This document shows positions 19,362-27,132 of a stretch of 64,000 nucleotides of DNA, piece after piece (the first letter of the stretch is position 1; every line of letters starts with the position of its first letter). Position numbers and translations under genes: made by a program. Where the stretch lies: contig JALJCQ010000011.1 of the NCBI GenBank assembly GCA_023091665.1, forward strand, positions 1,860,001 through 1,924,000, given 5' to 3'. Below the pieces are notes generated by a model, which ran no database searches, had not been told where the DNA came from, and saw only the letters and a program-made list of their open reading frames with translations. The DNA is from Pythium myriotylum. Its lineage: Eukaryota; Oomycota; Peronosporomycetes; Pythiales; Pythiaceae.

Positions 19362-21278
19362 TCAAGCTCTTAATTGTCTCTCGACTTGGTTTGGGTCGAA
19401 GCAGCTCACCATCGTCAGAAATTCCTCTGGGTTTGGAGCATCATGCAATGTAAATGTCTCGCAGACAGTGGAGTCTGGGCCCACCACCACAAACGCGCGA
19501 TTGAAATCAGCGAGGTTCCGATTCTTATTCATCGCTTCGTTCAACTCGCGTAGTCGATGCGGCTTGAATGTTTTCTCGTTTCGAATGGTCGCCTGGATAT
19601 AAGCCACGATAACCTCTGGGCGATTGCTTCCACTCCGAAACGCTTCACACATCACCACTGCATCGATGAAAGGGAAGAATGGATAATCGGGATGCCAATA
19701 AGTCCTCTCAGAGAGATTGGCCACGCAAATGTAGCACTCATCTTCGTTCTCGCCGCAGCATTCAACGTGTGGAACACATATCTCGATTCTTTCGTAGTAG
19801 GATCCCTTGTTCATCTTCAACACAACAGGAGTCTTCTTCGCGTACGCTTCATGGACGGCATGGTGCAATAACAGCTCATATGCGGTACCCAGGAAGCCAG
19901 CACCAATAGATTCTGCATACTTGAACACTTCCAACTGTTTCTCCATGCTGACATGTCGTCCCAACAACTTCAATGCATATCCAGAATCGACCGAGACCTT
20001 CCAGTGTGCAGTGTCCGAGTAGTGCTCTTCGTTGCCGCGGTCAGTGATATAATGACGCCGAATTCGATCCACTTGATCATTGCTTCGATCACCTCCATAC
20101 GTATATACCAGTTGGTATGCCTGCACATTGCCAATTTTACCGCAATCAGCCACAACTCTCTTCCTGAGAGCTTCGCGTGTCTTGCAGAACTCGCGCAGAC
20201 TGCCACCAGAGTAGAAGTACTGCTCTTTGACAAGCTTGGGCCACGCCGAATCCTTCAAATTCTTGGTCTTGCGAAATCCAGCTGAGATCACCCAATCGGT
20301 CAAACGTGCGTACGTTTCTAGATCGTCACGCCGCCACGCCGGTAAAACCACAACATGTGACGGGTCATCGTGCTTTGCGTCATACTGACACGATGTAGCC
20401 AGAAGATGAAATGGGTCAAGCTCGTCTCGCGTATTCACCTCTGCTTGTGAATATCCATCAACGAGCACACGAGCGCCCTGAAGTTTGTCTTGTTTGCGAA
20501 GATCTTCCAAGTCGCGGCGACTAACGTTAATTGTCTGCGCATAGGATCCTTGACCATCTAGATACACCACCGAATTCTTCTGGTCGCCTTCTTTCACGCG
20601 TCGTATGATGAGCACCTTCTTCTTCTCGATACATGCCATGTAGAAACCAACAAGCATGAGAAAGCACGACTTGCCAACACCAGGCGAGCCGACCATCACA
20701 ATGCGCTTCTTTCCAATAGTAGGAAGCAGTCCCTTCACCACTTGCCAGAACACCACTTCTTCCTTCCGAACGAAGTAAGACGACGGAAAATCACCAGATC
20801 CTTTCCAAAAGGTGTGCAATCCTGGCGTCATCACGATCGGATTCTCACTTTCTTGCTTATCCGAGAGCGCATCCAGTTGAAACTCGACTTCGGCAACTTG
20901 CAGTGCTTCCAATTGATCCAGAATCGACTCTTCGGAGAGTTTTCGCTTTCTCGGGTTAGGTACTTTTACAAGGAGCAAATTCTGTTTTTTTCTGCCACGC
21001 TTTCCAATCATTGCATCGAGCTCAAGCGGTTGGTCCGCTGCAAGCGCCGCCTGGCTCTCATACACGATGAGATCGGACGCATCAACGCTCTCGAGGTTGG
21101 TGGAGCACTTGGTCTTTACGGCTGTTCGAAAATCATCGACATCATCATTGTCTTTCACTGGAGCTTTAGTTGGTGTCGTGCTGTTGAATGCTTCGCCACG
21201 CACATCCACCAGTTGGAACCACGCCATCCGCGCCATTTCTCGTCGCACAAAGTTGGGGAAAGACAAAGTGACCATCAC
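19362..21278 (-). CDS. Crinkler-like protein: ubiquitin-like header, P-loop NTPase, REase-fold nuclease, copy 1
   Basis: 638 residues, uninterrupted, ATG at 21278. The N-terminus has the layout of the CRN header: a ubiquitin-like fold around residues 18-107 ending in LLLVKVP, followed by a basic KRKL patch that may act in nuclear import. P-loop NTPase: Walker A GSPGVGKS (197-204), Walker B-like VLVDG (271-275), and later SGGSLREF (357-364), a sensor-type motif. Nuclease domain about 444-638, REase-like: Glu in GTAYELLLHH (468), Asp in FPFIDAVVM (539) and IQAT (561-564), as in CRN nuclease domains. No signal peptide is evident, so a role inside the element (DNA cleavage or integration) is as plausible as effector function. 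A palindrome lies 16 bp upstream of the ATG. No residue expected to be catalytic was seen to be missing. It is AT-richer than host genes. Confidence 0.82.
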   Translation of the reverse strand: MMVTLSFPNFVRREMARMAWFQLVDVRGEAFNSTTPTKAPVKDNDDVDDFRTAVKTKCSTNLESVDASDLIVYESQAALAADQPLELDAMIGKRGRKKQNLLLVKVPNPRKRKLSEESILDQLEALQVAEVEFQLDALSDKQESENPIVMTPGLHTFWKGSGDFPSSYFVRKEEVVFWQVVKGLLPTIGKKRIVMVGSPGVGKSCFLMLVGFYMACIEKKKVLIIRRVKEGDQKNSVVYLDGQGSYAQTINVSRRDLEDLRKQDKLQGARVLVDGYSQAEVNTRDELDPFHLLATSCQYDAKHDDPSHVVVLPAWRRDDLETYARLTDWVISAGFRKTKNLKDSAWPKLVKEQYFYSGGSLREFCKTREALRKRVVADCGKIGNVQAYQLVYTYGGDRSNDQVDRIRRHYITDRGNEEHYSDTAHWKVSVDSGYALKLLGRHVSMEKQLEVFKYAESIGAGFLGTAYELLLHHAVHEAYAKKTPVVLKMNKGSYYERIEICVPHVECCGENEDECYICVANLSERTYWHPDYPFFPFIDAVVMCEAFRSGSNRPEVIVAYIQATIRNEKTFKPHRLRELNEAMNKNRNLADFNRAFVVVGPDSTVCETFTLHDAPNPEEFLTMVSCFDPNQVERQLRA

Positions 21279-21294
21279 TCATAGATGGCCGAAT

Positions 21295-21310
21295 AACCTC
21301 AGCTGAGGTT
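21295..21310. promoter_or_regulatory. Perfect 16-bp palindrome AACCTCAGCTGAGGTT upstream of CRN-like gene
   Basis: Exact palindrome lying 16 bp in front of the ATG at 21278 (minus strand). Flanks AATA and AAATCTC are shared with the near-palindromes at 18908-18923 and 22426-22441. A palindrome so close to a start suggests a dimeric regulator site, though function is not shown. Copy 2 equivalent: 37540-37555. Confidence 0.5.
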
Positions 21311-21402
21311 AAATCTCGCGGTTCCAAACTGTCAAACCTGAAACGTAAAGGAATTGTTCCCTGAATGAAAAAAACGGCAATGTATTTTACCGACATGTCA
21401 GC

Positions 21403-21987
21403 ATGGAGAAACAGTTGGAAGTGTTCAAGTATGCAGAATCTATTGGTGCTGGCTTCCTGGGTACCGCATATGAGCTGTTATTGCACCATGCCGTCCATGA
21501 AGCGTACGCGAAGAAGACTCCTGTTGTGTTGAAGATGAACAAGGGATCCTACTACGAAAGAATCGAGATATGTGTTCCACACGTTGAATGCTGCGGCGAG
21601 AACGAAGATGAGTGCTACATTTGCGTGGCCAATCTCTCTGAGAGGACTTATTGGCATCCCGATTATCCATTCTTCCCTTTCATCGATGCAGTGGTGATGT
21701 GTGAAGCGTTTCGGAGTGGAAGCAATCGCCCAGAGGTTATCGTGGCTTATATCCAGGCGACCATTCGAAACGAGAAAACATTCAAGCCGCATCGACTACG
21801 CGAGTTGAACGAAGCGATGAATAAGAATCGGAACCTCGCTGATTTCAATCGCGCGTTTGTGGTGGTGGGCCCAGACTCCACTGTCTGCGAGACATTTACA
21901 TTGCATGATGCTCCAAACCCAGAGGAATTTCTGACGATGGTGAGCTGCTTCGACCCAAACCAAGTCGAGAGACAATTAAGAGCTTGA
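21403..21987 (+). CDS. Nuclease-only CRN-like copy (right arm), copy 1
   Basis: 194 residues identical to residues 445-638 of the CRN-like protein at 19362-21278, encoded on the opposite strand because of the inverted duplication. It starts exactly at an ATG that is an internal Met in the full protein, so it could yield a stand-alone REase-fold domain with the Glu, Asp and Gln-Ala-Thr positions kept but no header and no NTPase. No promoter is apparent: upstream is the arm boundary at 21391 and the unique centre. It may simply be a truncated by-product. Confidence 0.6.
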   Translation: MEKQLEVFKYAESIGAGFLGTAYELLLHHAVHEAYAKKTPVVLKMNKGSYYERIEICVPHVECCGENEDECYICVANLSERTYWHPDYPFFPFIDAVVMCEAFRSGSNRPEVIVAYIQATIRNEKTFKPHRLRELNEAMNKNRNLADFNRAFVVVGPDSTVCETFTLHDAPNPEEFLTMVSCFDPNQVERQLRA

Positions 21988-22293
21988 AATGTATTGAACA
22001 GTTTTTCACTTCGTATCAGCGCACGATTTAGCTATTATCCTGAATCTAGCACTGAACCCAACGAACAGATACTGCGGCGAACTGGCCAATTTGATACACA
22101 TGATGTTTCATAAACATTCGAGACGCTATTCTACCGTCGTTTAGGAGCTGGTCTAGTATTTTCGCAGAAATAGCGCGAGAATCTTGGTCGTTGCAGCTCA
22201 TGGCTCTAATGATGAATACACGCACCTCGCTACTTCAATCCACTTTGACGAACGAATGTGATCGGCAACAGCTATCAAAGAGCTGAACTTGCA

Positions 22294-22422
22294 TCATGCG
22301 AAAGACTCGCGACACAAACGGTAGCGATTCGCCTCGTAGCAAACAGACATCACATTATGGCGTCCAAACCACTTGAAATCACATAGTAGCTCAATCAGAT
22401 CATCAGGCAAAGCGAAGTACCA
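22294..22422 (-). pseudogene. F-box-like gene remnant, right-arm copy
   Basis: Mirror of 18927-19055: 42 codons ending in TGA, without a start codon, beginning WYFALPDDLIELL. The near-palindrome at 22426-22441 lies immediately upstream in the same orientation as the palindrome in front of the CRN-like start. Similarity to an F-box is by eye only. Confidence 0.3.
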
Positions 22423-22480
22423 AATAACCTCAGTTGAGGTTGAAATCTCAAAATGATATCGGTATCGATACCAGTACTAC

Positions 22481-24289
22481 TCAGGGAGTTTCGACTCGAA
22501 TAAGAGACAAAATTTTCGGATTAATGAAGTATCGCTTGGTGCTTCTGGCATTGCATTCGTAGTCCTTACAGCAATCCTTCGTATGTTTGTTTCCACAGTG
22601 TGTGCAGATTTTCATTTCGACATACTTGATTTTACTATGGGCGCGCTCGATCTCTTGCGGCTTTAACTGTTCCTTAGGTAATTTATCCAATCCGAACTTC
22701 TCTTGCATCCAAACGAGCAAGCGTCTCCGCATTTCAGATCTTGATATTTCTGCCCCTTCTTCATATGCTACGTTTCCCATAGCAAATCCGTAGCTGTCGT
22801 TAGCAGTCTCACGAAACTCATTGCTTCTATCAATGAATGACTGTGGAGCAAATGCTGTCACCTTCTTGCTTGCGTATTTGGCTTTGAACTCGATATACTT
22901 CGAACGGCATCGATGCAAGAACGTTGCGAACTCTTGATCTTTGATTTTCTGCTCAAGTTCCACATCTACTTCGTCATCAGGGACTTGCTTGCCAAATTCA
23001 ACAATCATCAGACGACGAACGATTTCGCCAGCTTCGTCTTTGTAGTTCGGCATATGATTCGAGTTGATTAGAGTTGGAATATTCCAATCTAGCACTTCAA
23101 TTGAGCCTTTCCCTTTGACGGGGCACGAAATCGAACCGCGAGTCATCATTGATAAGAAATCTGATCGTGGAAGCGTCTTAGCGATGTTATGAGGCATGTC
23201 GTCGCAGCAAACGATTTGCTTTGTGGCAAATTCACTCAGGCCAAATTTTTCTTGCATTGAGTTACTTAGAAGTCCAATCTGATCTTGACCGAATGCAAAC
23301 TTTACAAGATTCGCCAAAAGGCTTTTACCCGATCCTCCTTGTCCATGAATCATTAGCATGAAGTCAAACTTGTCATCCAAAACGGTTAGACATCGACCAA
23401 TGAGGAAGTAAATGAACTCGCGGTCTTCTTTTTCCGTGAATTGAAAAGAGAAGTATTTATCAAATAGCGGCGTCTCAGTAATCTCGAATTTCTGATTGAT
23501 GTATTTACGAACCTGAATTCCTTTTGGGACATCTGCTGCATTAATAAATTTAGCGGTTGATAGATCATAAACTCCGTTGCTGAAACCAATATAGTCATGA
23601 TCTAATGCCATGAATGCAAACCCTGGATGGACCGTATATTTAATGAAATGGAGCAATTCGTCAGATTCTTTCTTCGAGGACAATTGATATGATTCGTCAT
23701 TTGCCAAGATATCGTTCAGAAATAGCTTTGAATCACTATACTTGTAGGTGTAATAATAATCCGTCTGGCGTTCATAGATTGCCCCTGAACCATATGAGCG
23801 TCTGTATTTATCGCCAACGATTTTGATTAACTTCAACTTTAGCCGCTGAGCTTCAGTAAGTTTGCGTTCTGCTTGGGGTTTAACTGTTTCCTTAGCGATA
23901 GCAGCGAAGGATTCAATGTCTTCTGGCGCGAACGCATCCTCATCAACTGAAATTTCAGTTTTCCCGCGTCCATACCAGCGAATCGCCTTTGTTTCTTTAG
24001 GAGCATGAGTACATTTCCACCAAGCACATTGCTTTTCTTCATTGAAGATTAGAAGCATCGTATCGTCTGATTCGTGAATCCGGTCGCAAACAGAGCAATA
24101 CGATGAACCAGTACGTTTGACATAAACGAAGTTACCTTTAGGAGCCCGTCCATAAACATCAAATTTTGATGGATCGTAATCTGGAATTTTGCTGATCTTC
24201 TGAATCGCTTTGTCAATGAACTCATTACTCGACTCGGCGAAGTTTTCTTGCGGCTTATCAACTGACTTGATCTCCAAATCATTAGTCAA
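22481..24289 (-). CDS. D5-like SF3 helicase, right arm, copy 1
   Basis: Mirror of the gene at 17060-18868, encoding the same 602 residues including zinc ribbon and Walker motifs. Upstream, across the preserved TAG (read as CTA at 24302-24304), lies the C-terminal piece of PrimPol, which is interrupted by the LINE at 24493. This arm therefore cannot give a full primase-helicase even with readthrough. Confidence 0.85.
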   Translation of the reverse strand: MTNDLEIKSVDKPQENFAESSNEFIDKAIQKISKIPDYDPSKFDVYGRAPKGNFVYVKRTGSSYCSVCDRIHESDDTMLLIFNEEKQCAWWKCTHAPKETKAIRWYGRGKTEISVDEDAFAPEDIESFAAIAKETVKPQAERKLTEAQRLKLKLIKIVGDKYRRSYGSGAIYERQTDYYYTYKYSDSKLFLNDILANDESYQLSSKKESDELLHFIKYTVHPGFAFMALDHDYIGFSNGVYDLSTAKFINAADVPKGIQVRKYINQKFEITETPLFDKYFSFQFTEKEDREFIYFLIGRCLTVLDDKFDFMLMIHGQGGSGKSLLANLVKFAFGQDQIGLLSNSMQEKFGLSEFATKQIVCCDDMPHNIAKTLPRSDFLSMMTRGSISCPVKGKGSIEVLDWNIPTLINSNHMPNYKDEAGEIVRRLMIVEFGKQVPDDEVDVELEQKIKDQEFATFLHRCRSKYIEFKAKYASKKVTAFAPQSFIDRSNEFRETANDSYGFAMGNVAYEEGAEISRSEMRRRLLVWMQEKFGLDKLPKEQLKPQEIERAHSKIKYVEMKICTHCGNKHTKDCCKDYECNARSTKRYFINPKILSLIRVETP

Positions 24290-24301
24290 ATCGTGATCAG
24301 T

Positions 24302-24493
24302 CTATGCCATATCAGCAGCAGTATCCAACAAAAATGGCGTGTTGAAAGTAGAGTTGAATGGCTTGATTACTTGATTTACATTCCCTCGTTTGTTTCCTCC
24401 TGGAAGTGAAAGCGATCCATTGCTGCGATATGGCTGAAGATCAATACACGATTTTAAAAACTCGATGTAAGAGTCTCCAACATCGCTGATTTG
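24302..24493 (-). pseudogene. PrimPol C-terminal fragment, right arm, copy 1
   Basis: Encodes the QISDVGDSYIEFLKSCIDLQ region and the tail up to the TAG. It is cut off at 24493 by the LINE; the rest of PrimPol resumes at 26039 on the far side. Continuous coding into LINE sequence up to 24799 is coincidental. Confidence 0.85.
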
Positions 24494-25375
24494 CGGGAGC
24501 ACGGCTCGCACGAAGTGGATGATCTGGGACGCGTCTCTTCGCTCCACCAAGCCGAAGGTACTGCGAGGCGAGCGTCCCAACGTAGCTCCCTCAAGTTTGC
24601 TCCGCATCCAATCCTCAGCCCAGTGCTCCCCCTGTGGGGCGCTTCGCAGCTCCACTCGCGCGAAAAGATTCGAGAGCTCCTCGCAAAGGCCAGAGTTCAG
24701 CGGGCACAAGCTGAGCTCGCCGCACGAGCTGACCAAGCACGGAGTACATCCACGAAGTTTGCGGATGCACTTGAAGACGTTACGTGGGCTGCCATTCACA
24801 GACTCCCCAACAGCACGAGTCGACAGCGTTTGACTTTCCTACGCGTCAAAGGACAGTGTCTATCAGGCTGGGATCACGTGAACAGCCGACGGGGCTGCCC
24901 TCACTGTGCCGCCGCTGGGACCAGCGGTGGTTCAGTCTATCACATCGTCTGGACCTGCAACGAGGCAGCGCGGCTTTGGGCACGGATCAGAGCTCTCTTC
25001 GCGCGGCTTGGCTTATGGCGACAACACGATCAGGCATCTCAAACTGAATTCCTTACGGCAGTCTTCAGCCTCCGGCTTCCACGAGTACCGCACAAAGTCT
25101 GGGAACAACCCTCCCTCAGCAAGTGTCAACCGGACGACGACGACGACACAAGAGGAGGTCTCTACCCAGCCCTACAAGCGGTCTGGCAGCAGTTGGTCTT
25201 GGAGACACTTGTCGTCATCATCTCGTGGCGCAATGGAGCCGCCGATCCGCAGCGAGCGTGGACACCCACGACCGCCAACGCAATCCACAGTGCCAGGTGC
25301 CAACAAGTCCTTGAGACCCTCTCCTTCAAGTTCGCCAGACGCACGGATCTTCCCCCTACGCGAGCAACTTAGTTG
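24494..25375 (+). pseudogene. LINE ORF2 C-terminal part with zinc-knuckle (zf-RVT type)
   Basis: Open through 25375. It contains CPHCAAAGTSGG followed by a histidine and HIVWTC, the C-x2-C...H...C pattern found after the reverse transcriptase domain of many LINEs. The reverse transcriptase palm itself is absent (5' truncation). Confidence 0.72.
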
Positions 25376-25950
25376 ATGAGATCCGAGGTCTTCTCCGAGG
25401 TCCTCCCGATCAACCAGCTCTCCCATCTCTACCCAACGCACCAACCCGACTCCTCTTCTTTGCTGGAGGTACCCGAGACAACCCGGGACCCGGCGGAGCA
25501 TGGTCGGTCGTGATCAACCTTGACCGGACGAAGAACACCCCAACAGTCCTATGGAGTGCGGCGACGCGCCTCTCAGCGGCTTCAACAACGAACACCTGTG
25601 CAGAATACACCGGCCTGATCACCGGGCTCCAAGCCGCTAAAGAGAACCACTGGACTGGTCTTTCTATTATCGGCGCCAGTGAACTGATTCTACGGCAACT
25701 ACGTGACCATCGTCCGCCCAAGAACCCCACCCTTCTTTCCCTGTACCGTCAAGCGCGAACTCTAGCGGATCAGCTCGACGTACGAGAATCACCACCTTCG
25801 AGCGCACAACCGCATGGCAAACTCGCTCGCCAACCTCGCGGGGGAGGACAACAATACCCACGTCTTCCGTCCAACAAGCAGGCCGGGACACACCGACCTG
25901 CCCCAGCTCATCGCCTCCGACCTCCATCCCTGACTTCTCCGCCAGGTTGA
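25376..25950 (+). pseudogene. LINE RNase H domain, inactivated
   Basis: RNase H signature order is visible: FFAGGTRDNPGPGG where a catalytic Asp is normally found before GG, TNTCAEYTGL (the Glu), GASELI where the family has GDSE, and an HNRMANSLAN histidine box displaced into another frame (25790 onward). Two catalytic aspartates are replaced and a frameshift separates the last motif, so no active RNase H is possible. Confidence 0.75.
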
Positions 25951-26038
25951 CCCCTGAACGGCCGACCATAGCACTGCGAGCTGATAGCTATTAGAGTACG
26001 TAAATCGAAACTCAATAGACTCCACCTTCTCATCTCAT

Positions 26039-26410
26039 CAACATCGCTGATTTGTGCGAAAGACTCCCTCAGCATGTATTTGACGATGGCCTTACACTCT
26101 GCAACAGTAAATCCGATGTTGGTAACAATATGCGTGGATAATTTGACGCCAGTGTCCATTTTACGCGATCGATTCGTCACAAGAAAGTCAAGGTCGTCTT
26201 CGTAGATAGCGAAATTGCAATCGATATATTCAAGTGCGTGCTTAAACGCGGCCATATAATCAGTAGCCATTTGAAGAATCAATTCATCAGTCGTCATCTC
26301 ATATGCATTGAATTCCGCATCGGTGAGCTTTTGATCGCAATCGATAAAGAACTTAATTTTGCGATTGCCAATGAATACTTCATGACACTCATGTTTCAAC
26401 TGCTCATGAG
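26039..26410 (-). pseudogene. PrimPol N-terminal fragment, right arm, copy 1
   Basis: Continuation of PrimPol beyond the LINE, including the FFIDCDQKL motif and KLSTHIV. Two substitutions versus the left arm: Asn to Lys before IKFFID and Val to Ile after TDEL. It stops at the junction with polypurine/MED14 upstream DNA. Confidence 0.85.
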
Positions 26411-27132
26411 GAGGAGGAGGGGGCACAATTCTCGGCCGCTGGCAGTGTCACAGAGCAACGCGATCCGTCGCGGCGGAATCGCCGGCGTGAACAATCCGCC
26501 ATCTCCTTCTCCATCGACTCGCTCGGTGTGTCGAACGGCCAGTCGGTTCGGCTCGTGTTCCCGCCCATGGGAACCGCGAGCGTGTCCGCACTGGGGCGCG
26601 GTGCGGTCGGTTCAGCAGCGCGCTGCCTCTGGGCTGAAACGGCGCGTCAAGTGGTCAAGTCACTCGCCACTGTCGCCGAGTCCTCACTCCAACACGGTGA
26701 CAGCCGCCTTACGCGAGGCCGCCAGCCGCCGCGCACGAGGGGCCTCGGTGGGGTGCTGAACGCCATCCGCGTCGGCCTCGCGAGCCGCTTATACGCGCGG
26801 CGCGGCGTCGAGTGGGCTCGCTTGAGGCGTCTCCCGCGCGCCGGCGTCGCGTCGATCGACTGGTCGTTGTCGTCCACCTGAGTTGAGCTCCCCAATGGAC
26901 GGCAACTTCAAATCATCTCAGGTGTGAGAGTGGTGGCCCATTTTTTTTTTAGTTTTTTTTTTTTTGGGGGGGGGGGAGGAGAACCCTCTCCCCCTGTGAT
27001 AAAACCTCGTCGAGGTTTTTCTCCCTCGCGCGAGTGCCAGTGCCGCGCGGGTGGGTGGGCTCGTTCTGGGTGTTTTGAGCGGCATCCCGGAAGCGCGGGG
27101 AGCCGAGAGATCGAAGCGAGCGAGCGTCCGCC
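26411..27132. other. Unit junction and duplicated MED14 upstream region, copy 2
   Basis: 15-bp polypurine joint (GAGGAGGAGGGGGCA) followed from 26426 by the copy of 10181-10887. The unique native sequence left of 10181 also ends in GAGGAGGAAAGGGGGGG, so short purine homology probably mediated the join. The T10-AG-T13-G11 tract is at 26941-26976. No additional gene seen. Confidence 0.85.

Larger units (their letters stand above)
16500..19958 (+). repeat. Inverted duplication, left arm, copy 1
   Basis: Position x in this arm pairs with 41349 minus x on the other arm (21391-26410), apart from the LINE insertion there. The arm carries most of PrimPol, the whole helicase, the 493-bp spacer and the nuclease third of the CRN-like gene. 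The inner edge is at CGACATGTC words. Only two protein differences between arms were seen (Asn/Lys and Val/Ile in PrimPol). Confidence 0.95.
24494..26038 (+). mobile_element. 5'-truncated non-LTR retrotransposon (RNase H-bearing LINE), copy 1
   Basis: Inserted into the right arm with a 16-bp target duplication CAACATCGCTGATTTG (24478-24493 and 26039-26054). GC-rich like the host and unlike the interrupted element. The 3' end has a short CATCTCAT-type repeat instead of a long poly(A). Only the end of the second ORF is present, so it is a dead-on-arrival copy. Confidence 0.88.
14091..26410. mobile_element. Composite PrimPol-helicase-CRN element with inverted duplication, copy 1
   Basis: About 12.3 kb of AT-richer DNA between the MED14 3' break (14090) and a polypurine joint (26411). 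Coding content: Cys/His repeat ORF, PrimPol, SF3 helicase, CRN-like NTPase-nuclease, then an inverted repeat of the nuclease, helicase and most of PrimPol. A defective hAT (14112-15876) and a LINE fragment (24494-26038) are nested inside. No family B DNA polymerase, retroviral-type integrase, capsid protein, HUH nuclease, tyrosine recombinase or reverse transcriptase core belonging to the element was seen, so it is not an obvious Polinton, Helitron or Crypton. True element ends are uncertain: the left end may be hidden by the hAT insertion and the right arm is truncated at 26410. Confidence 0.8.
21391..26410 (-). repeat. Inverted duplication, right arm, copy 1 (interrupted by LINE)
   Basis: Reverse complement of 16500-19958; after removal of the 1,545-bp LINE and one target-site copy, the matching length is 3,459 bp. 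It ends at 26410, inside PrimPol codons, where the polypurine joint to MED14 upstream sequence begins. So this arm lacks the Cys/His ORF and the element's outer end. Confidence 0.95.
10181..26425. repeat. Tandem repeat unit, copy 1 (16,245 bp)
   Basis: Every recognisable block here recurs exactly 16,245 bases downstream: for example the MED14 ATG at 10888 and 27133, and the helicase stop at 18868 and 35113. Order within the unit: MED14 upstream region, truncated MED14, defective hAT, PrimPol/helicase/CRN element with its inverted duplicate, nested LINE, then a purine-rich joint back to MED14 upstream sequence. Differences from copy 2 seen by eye are sparse single bases, including a tryptophan codon at 16038-16040 that is TAG in copy 2. 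Confidence 0.97.

Noticed and set aside
24302..24799. 165-codon minus-strand frame as a novel fusion gene
   Set aside because: Accidental read-through from LINE antisense sequence into the PrimPol fragment across a target-site duplication.
24491..25372. Intact plus-strand gene of 293 codons
   Set aside because: It starts in PrimPol target DNA and contains only the zinc-knuckle tail of a LINE; the domain upstream of it is missing.
14091..26410. Polinton/Maverick or virophage identity
   Set aside because: No family B polymerase, integrase, protease, packaging ATPase or capsid genes seen; only a primase-helicase is shared with such elements.
14091..26410. Helitron or plasmid with HUH replication protein
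   Set aside because: No HUH motif or SF1 helicase; the helicase is SF3 and linked to a PrimPol.
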